64,000 bases of DNA from Gammaproteobacteria bacterium. Lineage in GTDB: Bacteria > Pseudomonadota > Gammaproteobacteria > Steroidobacterales > Rariloculaceae. Shown here piece after piece: positions 18,459 through 27,416 of this stretch. Position 1 is the stretch's first letter. Every line of letters starts with the position of its first letter. The notes below the pieces were generated by a model. The model searched no databases and was not told where the DNA came from. It saw only the letters and a list, made by a program, of their open reading frames with translations. The stretch lies in the NCBI GenBank assembly GCA_022819855.1, contig JAJEGN010000003.1, forward strand, positions 18,136-82,135. The letters run 5' to 3'. The position numbers and the translations under genes are program-made.

Positions 18459-19790
18459 ATGCCTGTTCCAGTTTCCATACTCGTCATTCTGCTTCTGAGC
18501 GCGGCTGCGGCAAACGCTCAGACAGCACGCTACCGGGACGCGCCAGATCCGCTCGAGGTCGACTGGATTATCGGCGCCGACCCGAGGGGGCATGACCGCG
18601 GCGTGGAAATCGCCTCCGTGCTGGTGCCGGTGATCGCCGCGGAGAACGGCGCCGTCCCCGACGGTATCGAGCCTCTGCCCGTCGACATCTTCACCACCAC
18701 GGATTTCTACGCGGACGCGGACCTTTGGCATGACCCGCGCTACTATCGCTGCAACTCGCCGACGGCGCTCGAGTCGCTCGGTGGGGCGACCCGGATGAAC
18801 ATCCTTGGCGACGACCCGCCGCGAACGGCGCCCTGGGGCTACTGCGACCGCGACTATCCGCGCGGGGAAATCGTAAGCCCCTATCCCTTCGATACCGCGA
18901 AGGCTCACTACGAGGCGCTGCTGGAGGAGGCTCGGGGCCGCGGGGGGCCGACGGAATACACGCGGGCCACGCTGCCCGACTGGAACGGCCGCTACGAGCG
19001 CCAGCGAGAAAAGGTCCAGTCATGGCTCTACGGGAACACCCTGCAGTTTCCGACCTACCTGTCGTTGCTGACCGGGGACTACCAGCGCTACTTCGTCCAG
19101 CAGGCCTACCATTCGACGCGCAACCAGCATCAATGGCCCGGGACCTACTGCTGGCCCGAGGGCTTCATGCGCCGCATATCCCAGTACGGCGGCGGCGACA
19201 CGAGCATCATCATGAGTCCGGAACTGATTCTGGACATACGCTTCTCCTCGCAGCGCATGACGACGCAGATTCACGTCGGCCGCCAGTTCAACGAAGACGG
19301 CGCCGTGCCCTTCCTCAGCGCCGAAGTGCCGCGATGGTATGGCGAGACGATCGGTTTCTGGGACGGCGAGGCGCTGATATCGTGGACGTCCAACATCCAG
19401 GGCTGGGTTTCGCACGGCATCCACGAATACAGCAGCCGTCTGCAATCGATCGAAATCTACACGCCGCGCCATGACCAAGACGGTGAGTTCATCGGGCTCA
19501 GGCACGAACTCCTGCTCTACGACGACGAAGCCTTCGTCGAGCCGGTCCGCATCGTGCAACGGCTCGACAGGGTCAGGGACCTCAACGAGGGCGATCCGAT
19601 CCCGACGGACGAATGCATACCCGTCGCGTTCCCGATCGGGGGCGCAGCGATGCCGGTCCATCCCGGCCAGTCGATCGAGTTCGTCGTACCGGATATCTAT
19701 GGACGGCCGTGGGACAGGATCTGGGAGATGTACTTCGAGCAGGGCATGAGTCGACCGCCCGAAGCGGACATCTTCGACTTCGGGCCCTGA
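18459..19790 (+). CDS. Secreted protein of unknown family (paralogue of 49253-50770)
   Basis: 443 residues with a short signal peptide (LVILLLSAAAANAQ). Blocks shared with the 505-residue protein at 49253-50770 run through the whole chain: [102 protein letters not shown] and YGRPWDRIWEMY. Conserved Cys, Trp and Tyr suggest a disulfide-stabilised periplasmic or surface protein. The WDG...W...N...EPVRI order resembles a large family of exported bacterial proteins carrying GDTLVV-type motifs, but I cannot name it. GGAGG precedes the start. Confidence 0.8.
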   Translation: MPVPVSILVILLLSAAAANAQTARYRDAPDPLEVDWIIGADPRGHDRGVEIASVLVPVIAAENGAVPDGIEPLPVDIFTTTDFYADADLWHDPRYYRCNSPTALESLGGATRMNILGDDPPRTAPWGYCDRDYPRGEIVSPYPFDTAKAHYEALLEEARGRGGPTEYTRATLPDWNGRYERQREKVQSWLYGNTLQFPTYLSLLTGDYQRYFVQQAYHSTRNQHQWPGTYCWPEGFMRRISQYGGGDTSIIMSPELILDIRFSSQRMTTQIHVGRQFNEDGAVPFLSAEVPRWYGETIGFWDGEALISWTSNIQGWVSHGIHEYSSRLQSIEIYTPRHDQDGEFIGLRHELLLYDDEAFVEPVRIVQRLDRVRDLNEGDPIPTDECIPVAFPIGGAAMPVHPGQSIEFVVPDIYGRPWDRIWEMYFEQGMSRPPEADIFDFGP

Positions 19791-19911
19791 TGGTTGCAGG
19801 AACCGCCGTCGTTCCGACGACTGAAGCAACACGCCTGACGCACCGTGCCGCGCAACGCCGAACTGCACCGAGCCACGACTGCCGTTTCAACTGAGATCTG
19901 ACGCATCCGCC

Positions 19912-20871
19912 ATGGAATTCACGCCCGAACGCCTGAGAGAAGCAGCGCAGATCGTTTATCGGCACGTGCCACCGACGCCGCAGTTCGCCTGGCCGTTGCT
20001 GAGCCGGCACGCGGGCCTGACCGTCTGGGTCAAGCACGAAAACCACACGTCGATCGGGGCCTTCAAGATTCGCGGCGGGGTCCTGTACATGCACAGGCTA
20101 ACGCAGCGGCAGCCGGAATGCCCCGGAGTGATCGCGGCCACGCGCGGCAATCACGGCCAGTCGGTCGCCGTCGCCGCGGCGCATCATGGGCTCCGTGCCG
20201 TGATCGTCGTGCCGCACGGCAACAACCCCGAGAAGAACGCGGCCATGATCGGCCAGGGCGCCGAACTCGTGGAGCACGGCCGGGACTTCCAGGAAGCCCA
20301 CGAGTTTGCCTGCGAGAAGGCGGGGCGCGAGGGTCTGCATCTGGTGGAGTCGTTCGATCCGGCGCTGGTGCAGGGCGTGGCTTCGTACGCGCTCGAACTC
20401 TTCGCGGGCGCGGATCCTCTCGATACCGTTTACGTGCCCATCGGGCTCGGCTCGGGCATTTGTGCCGTCATCGCCGTACGCAACGCGCTGGGTCTTGCCA
20501 GTGAGGTGGTGGGCGTGCAGGCGGAGGGCGCGCCGTGCTACGCGCTGTCATTCGAAGCGGGCCGGACGGTGACGACCGCAACTGCCGATACCATGGCCGA
20601 CGGCGTCGCCACGCGGGTTCCGGTCGACGCGGCCGTCGCGATGATCAACCGCCACGCCGCACGCGTCGTGACCGTCAGCGACGAAGCGATCCTCGAGGCC
20701 CAGCGGCTGCTGCTGCGCCTGACGCACAACCTGGCCGAACCGGCCGGCGCCTGTGCGCTCGCGGCGCTGCTCGAGGAACGCCGCCGCATGGCCGGCAAGA
20801 CCGCCGCGGTGATCCTGAGCGGAGGCAATGCCGATGCGACGAACCTGAGGAGGGTGATTGAAGGGATGTGA
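19912..20871 (+). CDS. Threonine dehydratase-like PLP-dependent enzyme
   Basis: 319 residues of the fold-type II PLP family. The cofactor lysine is K52 in SIGAFKIRGG, followed by the substrate-binding ATRGNHGQS near residue 78 and a phosphate-binding glycine loop GLGSGIC near 180; the C-terminal SGGNAD is also typical. It lacks the regulatory ACT domain of biosynthetic IlvA, so it is catabolic-like: L-threonine/L-serine deaminase, or a related racemase or lyase. It is transcribed alone. Confidence 0.88.
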   Translation: MEFTPERLREAAQIVYRHVPPTPQFAWPLLSRHAGLTVWVKHENHTSIGAFKIRGGVLYMHRLTQRQPECPGVIAATRGNHGQSVAVAAAHHGLRAVIVVPHGNNPEKNAAMIGQGAELVEHGRDFQEAHEFACEKAGREGLHLVESFDPALVQGVASYALELFAGADPLDTVYVPIGLGSGICAVIAVRNALGLASEVVGVQAEGAPCYALSFEAGRTVTTATADTMADGVATRVPVDAAVAMINRHAARVVTVSDEAILEAQRLLLRLTHNLAEPAGACALAALLEERRRMAGKTAAVILSGGNADATNLRRVIEGM

Positions 20872-21012
20872 GAGGCGGAGGCGCGCGCTGGCGACGACGC
20901 ATGGACGCAGATTCGGCGCCGCGGTCGCTCACACGCGGAAACGGGTCAGCCACCGCTGTTGTCCTGCGATGCTTGCTACGGATTGCGGGTTCTCTGGAAG
21001 AACATCAAGGCC

Positions 21013-21441
21013 TTACGGCATCAGCAGAGGAACGATCCGCCGGTTTGTCTGGCGATAGACGCGGAAGTCGGAGTCGAGCGTCAGAATCGAACCGTTTTTC
21101 GTGCGCTCGACAAGGTGTACCAGACAAGCATCGGCGAATGACATGGGAACATTGCGATAGCGTCGCATGAGGCTTCTCACGGCCACCGCATCGTCGCGGG
21201 AAGCCACGGGCGAAGCAACTTCCAGCATTCCGCGCACCACCAATTCGATCGGAAGGCCCGGATCCAGGTCTGCCCGATGCAGCAGGAACGATGCTTCCGA
21301 GAGAACGGCCTCGCAGGTCAGCAACGGTGGATTGAGCGTATCGAAGCGGGCGACCGCCCAATCGTGATGCGTTTCGTCACGGTCCAGCAGGGCGATCAGG
21401 GGCCCGGTGTCAAGAACTACCGTCGGACGTGCCACGAACAT
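21013..21441 (-). CDS. PIN-domain toxin (VapC-like)
   Basis: 142 residues. Acidic residues in PIN order: D in TVVLDTGPLIALLD, E in LTCEAVLSE, D in SFADACLV and D in TLDSDF, the metal-binding set of a ribonuclease. I choose ATG 21441, inside the antitoxin 3' end, because homologues start a few residues before VVLDTG; ATG 21465 is an alternative. It overlaps the upstream ribbon-helix-helix gene by 32 bases, the usual antitoxin-then-toxin order. Confidence 0.85.
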   Translation of the reverse strand: MFVARPTVVLDTGPLIALLDRDETHHDWAVARFDTLNPPLLTCEAVLSEASFLLHRADLDPGLPIELVVRGMLEVASPVASRDDAVAVRSLMRRYRNVPMSFADACLVHLVERTKNGSILTLDSDFRVYRQTNRRIVPLLMP

Positions 21442-21688
21442 GGTCGGCCAGCGCGGCCTGTTCAAGAAGTTCGGGGTCCGTCGCGAGGTTGCTGCGCCCG
21501 CTTGCTACGCTCCCCACGAGGTCGCCCGCCAGGTCCGCACAGCTCGGCGGGCTCGCTTCCGGGCTCTCGAGAAGCGTTTGTTCGAGAATCTCGCGTACTA
21601 GCGTGGACCGGTCGATATTGCGCCGACGCGCCTCATTCGCCAGCCTCGAAAACAACTCGTTCGGTAACTTTACGGACAGAGCGTTCAT
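21410..21688 (-). CDS. Ribbon-helix-helix antitoxin of the PIN toxin
   Basis: 92 residues. The N-terminus NALSVKLPNELFSRLANEARRRNIDRSTLVREILEQTL is a ribbon-helix-helix DNA-binding domain; the Ser/Pro-rich tail should wrap the toxin. Together with the overlapping PIN gene it forms a type II module. It presumably represses its own promoter within 21689-21916, where I could not identify a clear operator. Confidence 0.8.
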   Translation of the reverse strand: MNALSVKLPNELFSRLANEARRRNIDRSTLVREILEQTLLESPEASPPSCADLAGDLVGSVASGRSNLATDPELLEQAALADHVRGTSDGSS

Positions 21689-21916
21689 GGCACGAAGGTA
21701 TGATAGTTTGTTGCAGATCGCAATACGCTAATCTGGTTGTCTGGTTACGACATTGTCGGGGGCTGTCTCCAGGGGAGCCCCGGGACACGGATTCGTCATT
21801 AGCGCCTTGGGCGTCAGGCTCATCTCATCCGCTTGGCCACCGTATGGGATACTCGTTAATGGCCGGAGCCTGTCGACGTGCCTGTGCCTCCGATGCCCCG
21901 CTTCGGCGGGGCTCGC

Positions 21917-23299
21917 CTATCGCTCCGACCGGGGTATCGATACCCGTTTTCCGTCGCCTGAGCCAATCCTGTCGGCAAACTCGGCGACGCTGCGCGCATA
22001 GTCGGGATCGCCCCCCGCAAACGCAACGTTCGCCGCACACTTCCGTTCAAGTTCCGCCCGTTCGAGGGGCTCTCGCGAACCGCCGCGCAGGTGCGGCTGG
22101 ATTGCCTCGACCACGCTGCCGTCCGTGAGCGTTGCCTGAATTCTCCCGCTGTAGTTCTTCGGATACTCGTCGTCGGGATCGATCTCGTAGCCGATTCGGC
22201 CCGCGAGCGAGAGCACGTCGGGATCCTGCACCGCCGCGGTCGTGAACTGCGCAAGGCCCGCGTCACCTCGCAGGAAGCCGACCGCGACGCAATACGGTGT
22301 GCTGAATTTCGCGGCATAGCCGCCTGGCGGTTTGCGTTTGAGCTCAAGCGGTTCCCACAAGCGGTGCACTGTGCCTTCGCCGACGTAGCATTTGAGTTCA
22401 ACGATGTCGGAGGCCCGGATGCCGCGGTTCGCGAGCCGCACGGCGCAGTCGACGAAGGGCTGGGTCATCGTGCCGCAGGCATGGGGTTTGAAGGCGATGC
22501 GGGCGGATTCCCAGCGCACCCCCAGACCCTCCGTGACCAGTTCGGGATCGGCGGCGACGGACGGTGCGAACGCGCGGAAGAACCCGTGCGGCCCTTCGAA
22601 GACCGTCGCCGGCCCCTTGAAGCCGGCCTGCGCCATCGCCACGGCCCTGAGACCGGACTGCGCGGCCCAGCCGGCGTGCATGCGCTTGGTCCAGGAGCCG
22701 TCAGTCAGGTATTCGATGATGCCCGAAGCCATGCTGCCGGCGATGCCGAGCGCATTGGCGGTCGCGTGGGCGGGCGAGCGCATCGCGGCAGCGACGGCCG
22801 CCGTTGATCCCATCGCCCCGATCACGGCCGTCGGGTGGAAACCCGCGGCGTGAACGCCCTTCTGAACGGTCAGGCCCATCCGGCACATCAGTTCCTGTCC
22901 GGCGGCGATGCCGCGCAGGGCGTCGTTGCCGCTGAGGCCGTGTGTTTCGGCGGCGGCCAGCACGGCCGGCACGACGACAGCGCCCGGATGCACCGGGCAG
23001 CCTTCGAAGGTGTTGTCGAAGTCCTCGCCGTGTGCGGCAGTGCCGTTGATCATGGCCGCGGCTCCGGCCTCGCGCGGCTCCGGCGAACCGACGACGGTGC
23101 ATGGCCCGGTGGCCGGCCACGATTGGCGCAGCGCCGCGACATAGCCCGTGTGGCGGGCGGCGAACGCGAGCCCGAGCGTATCGAGGGTCGTGTCGGCGCA
23201 GGCGGTCCGGACGACCGGCGGGATACCGTCGCGCTCGAGGCTCGCCAGCCAGTTCGCGAGAGTCGTGGCGACGGGCGGTTCGGGACGATCGCTGTTCAC
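21917..23299 (-). CDS. MmgE/PrpD family protein
   Basis: About 460 residues of the 2-methylcitrate dehydratase-like family: GTAAHGEDFDNTFEGCPVHPGAVVVPA, AAGFHPTAVIGAMGSTAA and FKPHACGTMTQPFVDCA are the typical blocks. Related enzymes include 2-methylcitrate dehydratase, cis-aconitate decarboxylase and iminodisuccinate epimerase. The frame is open to 23380, inside tctA. I favour GTG 23299, just after the tctA stop, but this start is uncertain. As the last gene of tctCBA it probably acts on the tricarboxylate-like compound imported by that system. Confidence 0.85.
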   Translation of the reverse strand: MNSDRPEPPVATTLANWLASLERDGIPPVVRTACADTTLDTLGLAFAARHTGYVAALRQSWPATGPCTVVGSPEPREAGAAAMINGTAAHGEDFDNTFEGCPVHPGAVVVPAVLAAAETHGLSGNDALRGIAAGQELMCRMGLTVQKGVHAAGFHPTAVIGAMGSTAAVAAAMRSPAHATANALGIAGSMASGIIEYLTDGSWTKRMHAGWAAQSGLRAVAMAQAGFKGPATVFEGPHGFFRAFAPSVAADPELVTEGLGVRWESARIAFKPHACGTMTQPFVDCAVRLANRGIRASDIVELKCYVGEGTVHRLWEPLELKRKPPGGYAAKFSTPYCVAVGFLRGDAGLAQFTTAAVQDPDVLSLAGRIGYEIDPDDEYPKNYSGRIQATLTDGSVVEAIQPHLRGGSREPLERAELERKCAANVAFAGGDPDYARSVAEFADRIGSGDGKRVSIPRSER

Positions 23300-23333
23300 G
23301 ACAAACGGCCGGCCTGTGCCGAGCGAGTCCCGC

Positions 23334-24848
23334 TCATGCCGACGACCCGCCGCCTGCAGCCGCCGGGCGGTTCCTTCCAAACGCGAGCCAAAGGCGCGTT
23401 CCGAGCGAGCCCGCGATGAACAGCACGGCGACGATCAGCAGGCCAACGGCGATCGGGTCTTCGAGGAAGATCGCGTGATCGCCCGCCGACAGGACCAGCG
23501 AACGCCGATAGTTGGATTCGACGAGGAAGCCGAGCACGACCCCGAGCACGGCCGGCAGCAACGGCATGTCGTACAGGCGCATGAGGTAGCCCGCTGCACC
23601 CGCCGTGAGCACGATGCCGACATCGAAGAGGCTGGCGTTGATCGTATAGATGCCGGAGAGGATCAATGCATAGATGAATGCCGTGAGCAGCGCTCGGGAA
23701 CGGTTCACGAGCCACAGGCAGACCGGCAGGACGAGCGTGCCGATCGCGAGCAGGGACAGATTCGCGACGAAGAGCCCCGTATACAGCCCGATGACCGTGT
23801 CGGCGTTCTCCTCGAACAGTCGCGGGCCGGGCAGCAGGCCATGTATCAACAAGCCCCCGAGCAGTATCGCGGCCGAATTCGAGCCTGGTATCCCGAAGCT
23901 CAACAACGGCACGAGCGCTGTCGAGGCGACCGTGTTGTTGGCGGTTTCAGGCGCGGCGATGCCTTCCGGCGAACCGCGGCCGAATTCCGCCTTGGAACGC
24001 GACCAGCGCCGCGCCTCGTTGTAGGACAGGAACGAGGCGATCGTGCCGCCGGCGCCCGGTATCACGCCTTCGACCGTGCCGATGGAGGCGCCGATCAGTT
24101 GCGGCTTGACGAGGCGGCGTCTCAGTCTGCGTCCAGGGAAGCGAATCCGCGCCGTGTCGCGGGACGTTTCGGTTCGCACCGGCGCGCCCGCCTGGCGCAG
24201 GAGTTCACTGACGGCGAAGAGTCCGACCATGATCAGGATCGGCGCGATGCCTTCGAGCAGTTCCACTTGCCCGAAAGTGAAACGCGGCACGCCCGACATC
24301 GGGTCCGTGCCGACGGTCGCGACCATGAGCCCGAGCACACCGGCCGCGAGGCCCTTGAGGATCGATGCGCCGGCGAGCGACGCGATCACGCTCAGTCCGA
24401 GGACGCCCAGCGCGAAGTAGGACATCGGCGTGAACGCCAGCGCGAGATTTGCCAGCGGGCGCGTCAGCATCACGAGCATCAGCAGCCCGATCATGCCGCC
24501 GATGACTCCGGAGTAGAGCGAGATCCCGAGGGCCTGTCCGCCCATGCCCTGCCGTTGCATGGCGTAGCCGTCGAGAACCGTGGCCGCGGCGGCATTGGTG
24601 CCGGGTGTGTTGATCAGGATGGCCGGTATCGAGCCGCCGTACTCCGCGCCGATGTAGGTCGAACCGAGCAACACGATCGCCGATGTCGGCTCCATGCCGT
24701 AGGTGAACGGCAAGAGCAGCGCCATGCTGATCGACGGCGAGATGCCGGGCAACGCGCCGCCGAATATGCCCCAGGCGACGCCCGCGATCGCCGCGAACGC
24801 GAGCGGCGTGCCGAGCAGCAGGTCAAACCCTTGCAGCACCGCGTCCAT
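23334..24848 (-). CDS. tctA: Tripartite tricarboxylate transporter permease TctA
   Basis: A 504-residue, 10-12-helix membrane protein. Signatures: GALPGISPSISMALLLPFTYGM, TPGTNAAAATVLDGYAM, GTVEGVIPGAGGTIASFLSY and ETANNTVASTALVPLLSFGIPGS. The two PGxxP-type re-entrant motifs are diagnostic for TctA. It starts at ATG 24848, overlapping the tctB stop in TGATG. It forms the large subunit of the secondary carboxylate importer with TctB and the binding protein TctC. Confidence 0.96.
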   Translation of the reverse strand: MDAVLQGFDLLLGTPLAFAAIAGVAWGIFGGALPGISPSISMALLLPFTYGMEPTSAIVLLGSTYIGAEYGGSIPAILINTPGTNAAAATVLDGYAMQRQGMGGQALGISLYSGVIGGMIGLLMLVMLTRPLANLALAFTPMSYFALGVLGLSVIASLAGASILKGLAAGVLGLMVATVGTDPMSGVPRFTFGQVELLEGIAPILIMVGLFAVSELLRQAGAPVRTETSRDTARIRFPGRRLRRRLVKPQLIGASIGTVEGVIPGAGGTIASFLSYNEARRWSRSKAEFGRGSPEGIAAPETANNTVASTALVPLLSFGIPGSNSAAILLGGLLIHGLLPGPRLFEENADTVIGLYTGLFVANLSLLAIGTLVLPVCLWLVNRSRALLTAFIYALILSGIYTINASLFDVGIVLTAGAAGYLMRLYDMPLLPAVLGVVLGFLVESNYRRSLVLSAGDHAIFLEDPIAVGLLIVAVLFIAGSLGTRLWLAFGRNRPAAAGGGSSA

Positions 24849-25354
24849 CAGGAACTCGGCAAAAACATCGGCCAGACGCCGGGCGGCATGTCGATGCCGA
24901 GCAGGACATCGAAGAGCACGAAGAACAGCACGGCGCCGCCCACCGAGATGCCCGCGAGCCGCCAACCGATGCGTTCGCCCTGATAGACGGCCACCAGGGC
25001 AATGACGGCCAGGATCGAGAGCAGGTAGCCGGCGAAAACGATGACCGCGAGATAGGCGATGCCGATCCCGAGCATGCCGGCTGCCCGGCCGGCGCGCGCC
25101 CGCTTGCGGCCGGAGTCGCGGCTGCCGGCGGAGCTGTCCGCGCGGGTCGCTGCGCCGTTCAGGCGCCAGGCGACGAGCGCCTTGACGGCGAGCGCCACGG
25201 CGAGCCCGGCAAGCGTGGCGGCGTAGACGACGGGGACTCCGGCCGCGCCGACCTCGTCGCCGAGCGCGCTGCGGTTGATGTCGCCGGCGGCGATGAAGTA
25301 TCCGACTGCGACGAGCAGCAGAACCGCCGCTCCGACCAGCTCCCTCCTGCGCAT
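24848..25354 (-). CDS. tctB: Tripartite tricarboxylate transporter small subunit TctB
   Basis: 168 residues with four hydrophobic segments, the length and layout of TctB proteins. The N-terminus RRRELVGAAVLLLVAVGYFIAAGDI and the C-terminal LFDVLLGIDMPPGVWP (the common LLGIxLPxG ending) support the call. A charged linker of about 45 residues, rich in Arg and Ser, lies between helices 2 and 3. It sits between tctC and tctA. Confidence 0.9.
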   Translation of the reverse strand: MRRRELVGAAVLLLVAVGYFIAAGDINRSALGDEVGAAGVPVVYAATLAGLAVALAVKALVAWRLNGAATRADSSAGSRDSGRKRARAGRAAGMLGIGIAYLAVIVFAGYLLSILAVIALVAVYQGERIGWRLAGISVGGAVLFFVLFDVLLGIDMPPGVWPMFLPSS

Positions 25355-25384
25355 GCCCGACAGCCGTCCGAACCGGCGACTCAG

Positions 25385-26386
25385 CTAGTCGATGACGCCG
25401 GTTGCGCGCAGAAACGCCGCGGTTTCACTCGCGAACGCGGCGATGAACGGCTCGAACTCGGCCCGCGGCATGAATGCGGGCGAGAGCATCTCGCGGCTGT
25501 AGATGCTGCGGTAGTCCGGATCCTCGAGAACCGCGCGAATCGCCCGTTCCCAGGCCGCCGTGACTTCACGCGGCAAGCCCGGCGGCCCGCTCAGGCCGCG
25601 GAACTTGGTGACCACGACATCGTAGCCGGATTCCCTGACCGTCGGCACCGACGGCAGCCCGGGCAATCGGGACTCGCTGAACACGGCCAACAGGCGCAGC
25701 CGGCCGGCGTCGAGTTGGCTGCGCAGCTCCTGCGCTTCGCCGACGCCGATGTCGAGCGTGCCGTTGAGCACGTTGAGGATCAGGTCGCCACCGCCTTCGT
25801 GGCTGACGATCGCGGCCTGCGCGCCGGTGGCCGTCTTCAGGCGCTCCAGGGCCTGACGCTCGAGCGACCCCGGCGACGCCGCGCCCCAGCGTCCCCTGCC
25901 GGAGCGCGCCGCCTCGATGGCCTGCTCGAACGTCTCGAAGGGGCCGTCGCTGCGCGTATAGACGACTTCCTGGTCGAAGAACACGTTTACCACGGGATCG
26001 AGGTCACGGAACGTCGTTGCCGGGCTGCTCAGCAAAGACGTCAAAACGAAACTGGGCGTGGCCGCGTAGAACACGCTGCCGTCCGCCGGCGCGTTCGCGA
26101 CCCGTGCCATCGCGCGCGCTCCGCCGCCGCCGCGCACATGCTCGATGACGAAGTTCACGCCCATCAGCGGTTCGAGCTGCCGCGCCAGTTCGCGCAGGAA
26201 TACGTCGCTGCCGCCGCCGGGGCTCGAATGGGTGATGAGCGTGACGACATCGTGCGGATAGGGTGCGGGTTCGGGTGCATCCTGAGCCAGCGCGGCGGCG
26301 GCGAGGAAGGCCAGCGACCCCGCTGCAGCGCATCGTCCACCGATATCTGCCGCGACGGAGAAAGGGAACTTCAGGCGTTCAAGCAC
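25385..26386 (-). CDS. tctC: Tripartite tricarboxylate transporter binding protein (TctC/Bug family)
   Basis: 333 residues with a signal peptide ending near residue 35 (FLAAAALAQDA). Bug-family features: PYPHDVVTLITHSSPGGGSDVFLRELARQL, VEHVRGGGGARAMARVANAPADG, LLAVFSESRLPGLPSVPTVRESGYDVV. It would capture a carboxylate in the periplasm for TctAB. The binding-site stretch THSSPGGGSD differs slightly from the common PxxPGGxxD, so the ligand may not be citrate. Confidence 0.93.
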   Translation of the reverse strand: MLERLKFPFSVAADIGGRCAAAGSLAFLAAAALAQDAPEPAPYPHDVVTLITHSSPGGGSDVFLRELARQLEPLMGVNFVIEHVRGGGGARAMARVANAPADGSVFYAATPSFVLTSLLSSPATTFRDLDPVVNVFFDQEVVYTRSDGPFETFEQAIEAARSGRGRWGAASPGSLERQALERLKTATGAQAAIVSHEGGGDLILNVLNGTLDIGVGEAQELRSQLDAGRLRLLAVFSESRLPGLPSVPTVRESGYDVVVTKFRGLSGPPGLPREVTAAWERAIRAVLEDPDYRSIYSREMLSPAFMPRAEFEPFIAAFASETAAFLRATGVID

Positions 26387-26509
26387 CGTATCGAATCCGC
26401 TGCGTGTCGTCGGCCACTATACCGGCTTGCTTCGGTGACGTGCGCAGGGAACCCGTCTCGGGGCATGGGCAAGCGGCCATCGGCTCCGTCCTGATTCCGC
26501 GACCCGCGC

Positions 26510-27253
26510 TCACGGCATGAAGCGGCCGCCGCTGACGTGGACCGTCTGGCCCGTCACGTAGGGCTTGGCCGGATCGGCGAGCGCCAGTACGGCGTCGGCC
26601 ACGTCCCCGGGTGTTCCGCGCGCGTAGCCGGCTTCATCGATGAATCTCGGCGCCTTCTGCCCGGCTCGGCGCTCGGTGTCGATCGCGCCCGGCACGACGC
26701 AGTTGGCGCGGATGCGCCCGAGACCTTCTTCGGCCAGCGCGCGGGTCAGGCCGATGAGGCCGGCCTTGGCCGCGATGACGTGCGCCCGGTCCCGGGCGGG
26801 TCGATGGGCGCTGATGCCGCCGAGATTCACGATCGCGCCGTTGCGTTCGCCGGGCAGGCGCCGAAAGAGTTCGCGCGAGGTCAGGAACGCGCCGGTCAGG
26901 ATGACGTCGACGGTGCGGGTCCAGGTCTCGCGGCTCATGGTCGCGAGGGCATCGTAGGGGCGAACGGCGGCGCCGTTGACGAGGATCGATACCGGCCCGA
27001 AACGCGCTTCGATATTGTCATAGCCCGCGACGACCGCGTTCTCGTCCTCGACCCTGACGAGTGCGCCCATCGCCGTGCTGTCATCGCCGCCCAGAGCGTC
27101 GAGCGCGGCGTCGAGCGCTTCCCGGTCCGATCCGCCCCAGATGCATACGCGAGCGCCGGCCTTCTGCAGGGTGCCGGCGACGGCACGGCCGATGTTGCGG
27201 CTGCCGCCCGTCACGAGGGCGACTTCAGAATCGAGATCGATCGGCCAGGCCAT
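26510..27253 (-). CDS. SDR family oxidoreductase with altered active site
   Basis: 247 residues of the short-chain dehydrogenase family. The coenzyme motif TGGSRNIGRA starts near residue 15, NGAA lies at 93-96, S148 is in GGISAHRP, and the end VTGQTVHVSGG is typical. The usual catalytic YxxxK is here V159-I-A-A-K163, so the tyrosine is missing. The start at 27253 is chosen because the Rossmann strand begins 9 residues later; the open frame continues upstream without meaning. It precedes tctC by 123 bases on the same strand and may belong to that operon. Confidence 0.85.
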   Translation of the reverse strand: MAWPIDLDSEVALVTGGSRNIGRAVAGTLQKAGARVCIWGGSDREALDAALDALGGDDSTAMGALVRVEDENAVVAGYDNIEARFGPVSILVNGAAVRPYDALATMSRETWTRTVDVILTGAFLTSRELFRRLPGERNGAIVNLGGISAHRPARDRAHVIAAKAGLIGLTRALAEEGLGRIRANCVVPGAIDTERRAGQKAPRFIDEAGYARGTPGDVADAVLALADPAKPYVTGQTVHVSGGRFMP

Positions 27254-27416
27254 GGGGGGATCCGGACAGCGGGCAGCGCGGACCAGTTTAGCGCAGCGCG
27301 AACGCCGTGGCGGCTCCGGCTTGACACGCCAGATGGTCCATTCAACATACTGGACGCAAAGGCAACCGCCCGCGCACAGGGCACGCAGGCCGAACCGAAG
27401 CCGAGGAAACGACGCC

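Noticed and set aside
21750..22001. Short forward frames upstream of the RHH/PIN pair
   Set aside because: No ribosome site, no domain, and overlap with the well-supported PrpD gene.
23148..24983. Open frame of 611 codons on the forward strand
   Set aside because: It is antisense to tctA and tctB, charged and repetitive, without signal or domain.
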